Positions 1 to 5,094 of a stretch of DNA of 5,094 bases are shown here, piece after piece. The stretch is from Eubacteriales bacterium. Its GTDB lineage: Bacteria > Bacillota > Clostridia > Christensenellales > CAG-138. The stretch lies in the NCBI GenBank assembly GCA_028703645.1, contig JAQVML010000143.1, forward strand, positions 1 to 5,094. The letters are read 5' to 3'. The notes under the pieces were generated by a model. It had not been told where the DNA came from and searched no databases. It was given only the letters and a program-made list of their open reading frames with translations. Position numbers and translations under genes: made by a program. How positions within the stretch are numbered: the first letter of the stretch is position 1; each line of letters opens with the position of its first letter.

Positions 1-1209
1 CAGCGTTGCTATGTCGCCTATGAGCGCATTTTCCAGCGCGCGGGCTGCAAAAACGTCATCGCCGTGCTCTCCGACTCCGGCATGATGGGCGGACGCGTGT
101 CGCACGAATTCATGCTGCTCACCGCCATCGGCGAGGACACGCTGGTTCTCTGCGACAACTGCGATTTCAAGGCAAACATCGAAGCCTGCGCCAGCGTGGT
201 GGATAATTCCGCACTGTCCGCAACCGAAGCGCTCACCCTCGTACCCACACCGGAGATGGCGACCATCGAGGAAGTCGCGGGCTATCTGCATAAGCCGCAC
301 AACGCGACCTGCAAAGCCGTTGTCTACCAGCGCAACACGGACGATAGCTACGTCATCGCATTTGTGCGCGGAGACCTCGAGGTACACGAAACCAAGCTGC
401 GCAACACCGTCGGCGCAGAGATTCACCCCGCCATCATCACGCCGGAGAGCGGCATCGTCGCGGGCTTCATCGGCCCCAAGGGGCTCGATACGAAAAAAAT
501 CACCGTGCTGTTTGATCGCTCGCTGGAAGGCATCGGCGCGCTCGTCTGCGGCGCAAACCAGCAGGATTACCACTACACCGGCTTCAACATTGAGCGCGAC
601 TATGGCAAGGTCTCGTATGTGGACGTTGCCCGCGCGATTCCCGGCGGCATTTGCCCCGTCTGCGGAAAACCGCAGCTAGCCATCAGCAACGGCATCGAGG
701 TCGGCAACATCTTCCAATTGGGAGATAAATACACCAAGAGCATGAACATGCAGTATCTCGATGAGAACGGCGCGCTGCAATACCCCATCATGGGTTGCTA
801 CGGCATCGGCGTGGGTCGCCTCGCCGCCAGCGTCTGCGAAGAGAGTCACGATGATTACGGCCCCATCTGGCCGATCAGCATCGCGCCCTGGGAAGCGCAA
901 ATCTGCGTGCTTCGCGCCGATCAGGAAGAGCCAAAGCGCGTTGGCGAAGAACTTTATGCCGCGCTGCAAAAAGCAGGCGTGGAGACGATGATCGACGATC
1001 GCCCCGTCAGCGCGGGTGTGGTCTTTTCGGAAGCCGACCTCATCGGTGCCCCGATTCGCCTGACCGTCAGCCCGAGAAACCTCGCGAGCGGCATGATCGA
1101 GCTCACCACGCGCGACAAGCGAATCAAAAAACAGATTCCCGTTGCGGAGGCGCTCCCCGCCGTGCTTGAACTCAAAGCGCAGCTTTTTGCCGAGATCATG
1201 GAAAAATAA
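1..1209 (+). CDS. proS: Prolyl-tRNA synthetase, C-terminal part (5' end outside window)
   Basis: This is the cytoplasmic enzyme that attaches proline to tRNA-Pro using ATP. The frame is open from base 1, so the gene starts upstream; 402 residues are visible. Bacterial-type ProRS usually has about 570, so roughly 170 N-terminal residues carrying class II motifs 1 and 2 are missing. Visible residues 2-16 (YERIF segment) and the GGRVSHEF and GEDTLVLCDNCD blocks match the catalytic core just after motif 2. From about residue 83 (TPEMATIEEVAGYL) to about 205 lies the insertion (INS) domain that in this family clears mischarged Ala-tRNA-Pro. The core resumes at GIEVGNIFQLGDKY, followed by motif 3, GCYGIGVGRLAAS, with its ATP-binding Arg at residue 273. 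The end, from about residue 295, is the anticodon-binding domain, with DDRPVSAGVVFSEADLIGAP. A CPVC pair (Cys218, Cys221) precedes the GIEVG block. The gene ends in TAA and faces the next gene. The assignment is firm. Confidence 0.97.
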   Translation, partial: QRCYVAYERIFQRAGCKNVIAVLSDSGMMGGRVSHEFMLLTAIGEDTLVLCDNCDFKANIEACASVVDNSALSATEALTLVPTPEMATIEEVAGYLHKPHNATCKAVVYQRNTDDSYVIAFVRGDLEVHETKLRNTVGAEIHPAIITPESGIVAGFIGPKGLDTKKITVLFDRSLEGIGALVCGANQQDYHYTGFNIERDYGKVSYVDVARAIPGGICPVCGKPQLAISNGIEVGNIFQLGDKYTKSMNMQYLDENGALQYPIMGCYGIGVGRLAASVCEESHDDYGPIWPISIAPWEAQICVLRADQEEPKRVGEELYAALQKAGVETMIDDRPVSAGVVFSEADLIGAPIRLTVSPRNLASGMIELTTRDKRIKKQIPVAEALPAVLELKAQLFAEIMEK

Positions 1210-1259
1210 GCCGTCCTCGACCGGAATCCTTACTCCTTGTATGCACAACCGAATGAAAC

Positions 1260-1290
1260 AAACGCCGCGAGAGTTTTCTCGCGGCGTTTT
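1260..1290. terminator. Probable bidirectional intrinsic terminator
   Basis: A perfect stem pairs ACGCCGCGAGA (1262-1272) with TCTCGCGGCGT (1277-1287) around a 4-nt loop, and A-T pairs at 1260-1261/1288-1289 extend it. On the plus strand the stem runs into TTTT about 50 nt after the proS stop. On the minus strand it runs into TTTGTTT about 30 nt after the stop of the EAL gene. Its place between two convergent genes and the T-runs on both sides support termination in both directions. The plus-strand T-run is short, so efficiency is uncertain. Confidence 0.88.
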
Positions 1291-1319
1291 GCATGCAACA
1301 ATCAAATTTTTCGTTCTTC

Positions 1320-3266
1320 TTATTCTGTTTGGATGGGATAAATCGGGCAGCTCTCGCTGATCAGCCAGGCGAACTCTTCCGTCGCCATCGGTCGCGCATA
1401 ATAGTATCCCTGAATGCGGTCGATTCCCAGCTCGCGCACGATGTTGTCCTGCTCCTCGGTCTCCACTCCTTCGGCAAGCGCGATCACGTTCATGCTGCGC
1501 AATCCCTGCACCACGGTTCGAAGCATGCCAAACGATTGGGGGTGCGTCGCGACATTGCGAATGAACCCTTTGTCAATCTTGACGCACTCAAACGGCAGCG
1601 TCATCACGTTGACCAGATTGCTATACCCCGTTCCAAAGTCGTCCAGGTACACGCCGATTCCGCGGAGATTGAGTTCATCCATCGTGGCATGCGCGCGTTC
1701 CAAATCTTCCAACAGCACCATCTCGGTGATCTCGAGCTTAATCCGCTCCGATTCGATGTCGTATTGCTCCAGCAGCATCTCCAGATGATGAACGGTCTCG
1801 TCAAACTCATCCTGCTGAGACGAGATGTTGATCGAAAGCCAGCCGATGTCAATATCCTGATTTGCATGCAGAAAGCGGCATGTTTTTTCCATGACCATCA
1901 AGCCGAGTTTGGTTGCGATTCCCGTTTCAATTGCGATTGGGATAAACTCACCCGGCGAAATCGGCATGCCATTGTCTTCATTTAAGCGAAGCAGCACCTC
2001 TCCGCCCGTAAAACGCTGCTTTTTAATATCATAGACCGGCTGAATATTGAGAAAGAATAAGTCCTGCTGAAGGGCTTTTTCCATCTGCGAAATCACATAA
2101 TTCCTGCGGGCAAACTGGTTCTTCAATTGGTCGGAGAAACGAACCGGTTTGCCGGTTGGGTCTTCTTTTGCCAGTCTTGTCGCGTATTCCAGCGACGCGA
2201 TCACCTCGTCCACGCCAACGGCATGCTCCGGACTATGGACGTCCGCAAACACCGCGCGCAGTTCCGCGCAGCACACATCCGTCTTCCATGGCTGCGAAAA
2301 CCGCTTGATGACGGACTGGAACAATGCTTCATATTCGTATAGATCCATCCGCTTTACCACCAGCGTAAACTGCACACCGGAGGTGCGGTATGCCACCGCG
2401 CACGGTTCCAGTTGCGATAGATAAAAGCCGACTGAATAGAGCAGCGCATCGCCCGCCCGCTGTCCAAGTATGCCGTTGACCTGTTTAAAGTTTTTCAGGC
2501 CGATGATGATGATGCAATACGGCGTCTTCTTTTGGCAAAGGTAACTGATGTCGTTAAAAAACGCTTCCCGATTGGAGAGTTCCGTCAGCGCATCCACCCG
2601 CGCGCGCTGCTGCTGTCCCGCGATAAAGAGCGTCAGCAGTGCAAAGCCGATGATCGTTCCCGTGAGTACGGTGTCCGGCAAAAGAAACTGCACCAGTCCA
2701 ATGATCACAGAGATCGTTGGCAGCACGATAATAATCATTCGGAACGATTTTTTCATGCGTTTTCGTTCCAGTATACCGAAGATGATAATGTTGAATATCG
2801 CGATTGCCAAAAACGCCAACGGGATCGCGTTCAACGCTCCGGCGTGATACATCCTGCTTTCGTCAAAATAAAACAGCCAACCGGTTGCGAGATTGATCAA
2901 AACCAAAGCGACCTCGGCAAAAAAAGAAGAGAGCGAAATCACGATCGCGGTCTTCAACCGAGGCTCGTCATATCGCCCTTCAAACATGGTGGCATAGGTT
3001 GTGATCGAAACCAGCGTGGTCAACACGGCGACCGCAAAATAGTAAAACGTATGAAGCGTCACGTTGAGCAGCACGGGGGTTCGAGCGGCGTTTTCCATCG
3101 TGTAAATCGAAAAAATGTTATTGATGTTCGCAATGATGGCAAATACGACGCTGAATTGAAAGATTTTTTCCTTCTGAGATCTGGATTTTTTATCGAACAG
3201 CATATAGACGCCGATCAGCGCCAACAAAACGCAGGAAATATATTCTGGTACGATATTGTGAATCAC
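1320..3266 (-). CDS. Membrane-anchored cyclic di-GMP phosphodiesterase with degenerate GGDEF and intact EAL domain
   Basis: The 648-residue protein probably sits in the cytoplasmic membrane and hydrolyses cyclic di-GMP to pGpG in response to an unknown signal. Residues 1-217 hold about seven hydrophobic helices (near 8-24, 37-54, 69-93, 105-127, 143-166, 175-195, 199-216); I do not recognise this as a named sensor domain. A GGDEF domain follows (about 222-380, opening with DALTELSNREAF), but its signature reads SGVQF (296-300) and the metal-binding D-x-D is GLK (256-258), so cyclase activity is not expected. The EAL domain (about 390-640) keeps E423 (motif reads EVL), N480, E512, D542-D543 in DDFGTGYS, K563, E599 and Q619, the set needed for catalysis. 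The start is GTG; an in-frame TGA lies seven codons upstream and the next ATG falls inside the first helix. GGAG at 3278-3281 is a modest ribosome binding site, 11 nt away. The signal sensed is unknown. Confidence 0.95.
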   Translation of the reverse strand: MIHNIVPEYISCVLLALIGVYMLFDKKSRSQKEKIFQFSVVFAIIANINNIFSIYTMENAARTPVLLNVTLHTFYYFAVAVLTTLVSITTYATMFEGRYDEPRLKTAIVISLSSFFAEVALVLINLATGWLFYFDESRMYHAGALNAIPLAFLAIAIFNIIIFGILERKRMKKSFRMIIIVLPTISVIIGLVQFLLPDTVLTGTIIGFALLTLFIAGQQQRARVDALTELSNREAFFNDISYLCQKKTPYCIIIIGLKNFKQVNGILGQRAGDALLYSVGFYLSQLEPCAVAYRTSGVQFTLVVKRMDLYEYEALFQSVIKRFSQPWKTDVCCAELRAVFADVHSPEHAVGVDEVIASLEYATRLAKEDPTGKPVRFSDQLKNQFARRNYVISQMEKALQQDLFFLNIQPVYDIKKQRFTGGEVLLRLNEDNGMPISPGEFIPIAIETGIATKLGLMVMEKTCRFLHANQDIDIGWLSINISSQQDEFDETVHHLEMLLEQYDIESERIKLEITEMVLLEDLERAHATMDELNLRGIGVYLDDFGTGYSNLVNVMTLPFECVKIDKGFIRNVATHPQSFGMLRTVVQGLRSMNVIALAEGVETEEQDNIVRELGIDRIQGYYYARPMATEEFAWLISESCPIYPIQTE

Positions 3267-3277
3267 GCCTGCGTATA

Positions 3278-3281
3278 CTCC
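3278..3281 (-). promoter_or_regulatory. Ribosome binding site supporting the GTG start
   Basis: The minus strand reads TGGAG here, 11 nt before the GTG at 3266-3264. The spacing is longer than ideal and the match is only four to five bases, which with the GTG start suggests modest translation. It supports this start because no other start codon is available between the upstream in-frame TGA and residue 22. Confidence 0.5.
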
Positions 3282-3305
3282 AGTTCATATTCGCTCACTT
3301 ATTGT

Positions 3306-3334
3306 ATACTACACTACCAGTTAGATAATTTCAA
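3306..3334 (-). promoter_or_regulatory. Candidate sigma-70/sigma-A type promoter of the EAL gene
   Basis: On the minus strand a -35 like box TTGAAA (3334-3329, five of six consensus bases) is followed after 17 bp by TAGTAT (3311-3306, four of six). TACAAT, shifted a few bases downstream, is a better -10 sequence but gives a 22-bp spacer. Transcription would start near 3299 and leave a leader of roughly 33 nt. The region is AT-rich, so chance matches are likely and the call is tentative. Confidence 0.4.
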
Positions 3335-3341
3335 CTAATCA

Positions 3342-3364
3342 TTTGAAATGTAACAGATTTCAAA
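3342..3364. promoter_or_regulatory. 23-bp inverted repeat, candidate operator
   Basis: Perfect 8-bp arms TTTGAAAT (3342-3349) and ATTTCAAA (3357-3364) flank a 7-bp spacer. A third half-site-like ATTTCAA lies at 3328-3334 and overlaps the candidate -35 box of the EAL gene. The repeat sits just upstream of that promoter, where an activator or repressor dimer could bind. No regulator is encoded in the window, and no family is implied by the sequence alone. Confidence 0.4.
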
Positions 3365-3369
3365 CAAAT

Positions 3370-3383
3370 TTTTCATATGAAAA
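3370..3383. repeat. 14-bp perfect palindrome
   Basis: TTTTCATATGAAAA reads the same on both strands and is centred on CATATG. It lies 6 bp beyond the 23-bp inverted repeat, upstream of the EAL gene. It could be a second protein-binding site, but AT-rich palindromes of this size can arise by chance. Confidence 0.4.
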
Positions 3384-3513
3384 GCGTTTTATGCTCAATC
3401 GAGATGAAAAACAAACTGATATTACAATTATCGAGAAAATATATCCGTACAATGTCACATTCTAAGGCCACGTAGCAGAGTAAAAAATCAGCAGAATTCA
3501 TCAATTGCAGAAT

Positions 3514-3546
3514 GATTATTCATTATTGCTCATCCGATTATTCATT
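3514..3546. repeat. 11-bp direct repeat with 22-bp period
   Basis: GATTATTCATT occurs exactly at 3514-3524 and again at 3536-3546. The 22-bp period places both copies on about the same face of the helix, two turns apart, as expected for paired binding of a regulator. They lie about 250-280 bp upstream of the EAL start and 210-245 bp after the rmlB stop, so their target gene is unclear. Confidence 0.45.
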
Positions 3547-3758
3547 TAGCTTTACTTGCGTCCGTTCGGTTCGAAACACAAAGAAAGCACGCGTATCCAA
3601 TCAAATGGCATCAATCATAAATCCCGTTTCAGAGACTTTACTGATCCAATGGTTTTGTTGCGTCAGGATTGTTTGATTTTATCGCGTAGTGATCAGGACG
3701 GCTTCTTGTACCGCAATCGTCTTGTTTGTTATTTGCTGTTTTTGTTATTGTCTATTAT

Positions 3759-4817
3759 TTATTGAAAAAACGGCGCGTACATCCGCTCGTAATAGTCCGC
3801 ATATGCGCCGGAAAGCACGTGCTCTAACCATTCCATGTGATTCTGATACCAGGCAATCGTCTGCTGAATGCCCTCTTCAAACGTATAACTTGGCGACCAG
3901 CCGAGTTGTGTCGTGATCTTTGTGTTATCAATTGCGTATCGGCGGTCGTGTCCCGGTCGATCCTTCACATAGGAAATCAGCTCATCTCCCGCGCCAAGCG
4001 AGCGGATGATGAGCCGCACAATATCCAGATTTGCGCGCTCATTGTTGCCGCCAATGTTATAAACCTCCCCCGCGGCTCCGCGCGTGAGCACCGCATACAG
4101 CGCGCTGCAATGGTCGTCCACATGCAGCCAATCGCGAATCTGCATGCCGTCGCCATAGACAGGCAGCGGCTTGCCTTCCATGCAATTGTGAATCATGAGC
4201 GGAATCAGTTTTTCGGGGAATTGATATGGGCCGTAGTTATTCGAGCAGCGCGTAATGTTCAGCGGCATGCCGAATGTCTCGTGATAAGCGCGGCAGACGA
4301 GATCGGCGCTCGCCTTTGCAGCGGAATACGGGCTGTTTGGCGCAAGCGGTGTTGCCTCGGTGAAAAAGCCTTCCTTGCCCAACGCGCCGTAGACTTCGTC
4401 GGTCGAAACCTGCAAAAACTTGACGCCTTCGCGAAATGCGCGGCTGTATTTATCCTCCGGCGCAAGCTTCCACTGCTGCTTTGCGGTGTCGAGCAGCGCC
4501 TGTGTGCCCAACACGTTGGTGCTTAAAAACAGCTCCGGGTCGACGATGCTGCGGTCAACATGAGATTCCGCGGCGAAATTGACCACGTGGGTGATGTCGT
4601 TTTCAAAGAAGATTTCGTTCATCTTTGCGCGGTCGCGAATATCCGCGCGCACAAAGCGATATCCCTCGTCCTGCGGAATGTCGCTCAAGTTCTCCAGGTT
4701 ACCCGCATAAGTCAGCGCGTCTACGTTGACGACGCGGTGCTCCGGCGCGTTTTTCTTCAGCCAGCGAACAAAGTTACTGCCGATGAACCCCGCGCCGCCG
4801 GTGACGAGGATATTCAT
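3759..4817 (-). CDS. rmlB: dTDP-glucose 4,6-dehydratase
   Basis: RmlB converts dTDP-glucose to dTDP-4-keto-6-deoxyglucose with bound NAD+, the second step towards dTDP-L-rhamnose in the cytoplasm. The 352 residues fit the family (about 340-360). The N-terminal Rossmann fold shows TGGAGFIGSNF (6-16) for NAD binding, with Asp33 in NVDALTYAGNLENL after the second strand. The catalytic Thr-Asp-Glu is at 139-141 (STDEVYG), and the Tyr-x-x-x-Lys pair is Tyr164 and Lys168 (YSAAK). Substrate-binding blocks follow: NNYGPYQFPEKLIPLMI (193-209), RDWLHVDDH (228-236) and KDRPGHDRRYAID (285-297). The TDE triad separates it from plain UDP-sugar epimerases. The ATG start has AGGAGG 7 nt upstream and overlaps the end of rmlA by 4 bp, so the two are co-transcribed and probably translationally coupled. 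No rmlC or rmlD follows; they may lie upstream of rmlA or elsewhere. The alternative symbol rfbB is also used for this enzyme. Confidence 0.97.
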   Translation of the reverse strand: MNILVTGGAGFIGSNFVRWLKKNAPEHRVVNVDALTYAGNLENLSDIPQDEGYRFVRADIRDRAKMNEIFFENDITHVVNFAAESHVDRSIVDPELFLSTNVLGTQALLDTAKQQWKLAPEDKYSRAFREGVKFLQVSTDEVYGALGKEGFFTEATPLAPNSPYSAAKASADLVCRAYHETFGMPLNITRCSNNYGPYQFPEKLIPLMIHNCMEGKPLPVYGDGMQIRDWLHVDDHCSALYAVLTRGAAGEVYNIGGNNERANLDIVRLIIRSLGAGDELISYVKDRPGHDRRYAIDNTKITTQLGWSPSYTFEEGIQQTIAWYQNHMEWLEHVLSGAYADYYERMYAPFFQ

Positions 4818-5094
4818 GCTTCTTCCTCCTGCGCAAGCGCCAGCAGGTATTGGCCATATTCCGTCATGCGCAGCTCTTCTCCAAGCGCTCTGAGCTGTTC
4901 CGTGGTGATGAATCCGCGACGCCAGGCGATCTCTTCGATGCAGGAGATGTAGAATCCCTGACGAGATTGCACCGCCTCGACATACTCGGCTGCTTTCAGC
5001 ATTCCCTCCGGTGACCCCGTGTCGAGCCAGGCCATACCGCGGCCGAGCAGCTCCACATGCAAGTCGCCCTGCGTTAAATAGGCATTGTTGGTGG
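4814..5094 (-). CDS. rmlA: Glucose-1-phosphate thymidylyltransferase, C-terminal part (5' end outside window)
   Basis: RmlA joins glucose-1-phosphate and dTTP to give dTDP-glucose and pyrophosphate, the first step towards dTDP-L-rhamnose. The minus-strand frame stays open to the window edge; 92 C-terminal residues are visible out of about 290 in the family. The visible part begins TNNAYLTQGDLHVELLGRG and continues AWLDTGSPEGMLKAAEYV, then RQGFYISCIEEIAWRRGFI and the typical YGQYLL tail. In known RmlA enzymes the Asp of WLDTG is a metal ligand, and RQG..(I/V)(S/A)C.EEIA is a family hallmark. The usual LDTGT reads LDTGS here, a mild change. A TTG at 5062 is internal and is not the start, because family sequence continues upstream of it. 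The stop overlaps the rmlB start as ATGA. The N-terminal nucleotide-binding part cannot be checked here. The alternative symbol rfbA is also used. Confidence 0.96.
   Translation of the reverse strand, partial: TNNAYLTQGDLHVELLGRGMAWLDTGSPEGMLKAAEYVEAVQSRQGFYISCIEEIAWRRGFITTEQLRALGEELRMTEYGQYLLALAQEEEA
4825..4830 (-). promoter_or_regulatory. Strong ribosome binding site of rmlB inside the end of rmlA
   Basis: A full AGGAGG on the minus strand sits 7 nt before the rmlB ATG. It lies within the last codons of rmlA (the EEEA tail), so ribosomes finishing rmlA end on the rmlB start. It fixes the rmlB start codon. Confidence 0.9.

Larger units (their letters stand above)
3267..3758. other. AT-rich non-coding intergenic region
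   Basis: This stretch of about 490 bp lies between the rmlB stop and the EAL gene start. By hand count it is about 34% GC over 3301-3758 and about 30% over 3301-3540, clearly below the coding regions around it. I found no convincing gene, tRNA, insertion-sequence end or rho-independent terminator for rmlB in it. Its contents are the candidate promoter, the inverted repeat, the palindrome and the direct repeat listed separately. The part next to rmlB (about 3715-3760) is strongly T-rich on the plus strand. It may be a regulatory region for the EAL gene, or a remnant of DNA with a different origin. Confidence 0.7.

Noticed and set aside
652..663. CPVC pair in ProRS as a possible zinc site
   Set aside because: Only one Cys pair is near this position; related bacterial ProRS proteins carry similar Cys residues here, and no second pair of ligands is evident in sequence.
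1289..1298. TTGCATGCAA palindrome just after the terminator stem
   Set aside because: It is 10 bp long, isolated and located between convergent stops, where an operator would have no promoter to act on.
2532..3338. Long plus-strand open frame of 268 codons opposite the EAL gene
   Set aside because: It is antisense to a gene with full domain motifs, its product is a charged Arg/His/Gln/Asp-rich string with no family pattern, and it has no convincing start signal. Similar antisense frames at 1293-1985, 3837-4526 and (minus) 676-1305 were rejected for the same reasons.
3545..3570. GGACGCAAG on the minus strand, resembling part of a cyclic di-GMP (GEMM) riboswitch upstream of the EAL gene
   Set aside because: The other conserved halves, including the GCAAACC-like segment and the tetraloop-receptor helix, are missing, and the site is about 280 bp from the gene.
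3551..3590. GGTTCGAAAC resembling a tRNA T-loop, hinting at a tRNA or an integration site
   Set aside because: The bases on either side do not form the required 5-bp T-stem, and no acceptor or anticodon arm can be drawn around it.
3556..3765. Plus-strand frame of 69 codons in the AT-rich gap, with a hydrophobic C-terminal end
   Set aside because: It needs a TTG start without a clear ribosome binding site, and its hydrophobic tail comes from the T-rich stretch next to rmlB. It resembles no family I know.

Overview
The window reads as ordinary chromosomal DNA from a bacterium with moderate to fairly high GC content in its genes (one hand-counted stretch of rmlB is about 58% GC). The bacterial-type prolyl-tRNA synthetase, the strong AGGAGG ribosome binding site before rmlB and the GTG start of the signalling gene would suit a low-GC-phylum relative such as a Clostridia member with raised GC. 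That placement is an inference, not something the sequence proves.

Layout: (1) 1-1209, plus strand: the C-terminal 402 residues of prolyl-tRNA synthetase (proS), whose 5' part lies outside the window. (2) About 1260-1290: a strong hairpin with T-runs on both sides, placed between two convergent genes, so probably a terminator for both. (3) 1320-3266, minus strand: a 648-residue membrane protein with about seven N-terminal helices, a GGDEF domain that has lost its catalytic residues, and an EAL domain that keeps all the residues expected for cyclic di-GMP hydrolysis. (4) 3267-3758: about 490 bp of non-coding, AT-rich DNA (about 34% GC by hand count over 3301-3758) holding a candidate promoter, a 23-bp inverted repeat, a 14-bp palindrome and an 11-bp direct repeat. 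(5) 3759-4817, minus strand: rmlB, dTDP-glucose 4,6-dehydratase. (6) 4814-5094, minus strand: the C-terminal end of rmlA, glucose-1-phosphate thymidylyltransferase, which overlaps rmlB by 4 bp.

How the genes work together: RmlA and RmlB catalyse the first two steps from glucose-1-phosphate towards dTDP-L-rhamnose, a sugar donor for cell-surface polysaccharides. The phosphodiesterase gene follows on the same strand but is separated by the long AT-rich gap with its own candidate promoter, so it is probably a separate transcription unit. A link between cyclic di-GMP turnover and surface polysaccharide is plausible, but here it rests only on proximity.

I see no clearly new biological system. The parts most worth a second look are the inactivated GGDEF domain in the sensor phosphodiesterase and the repeat-rich AT-rich region upstream of it.
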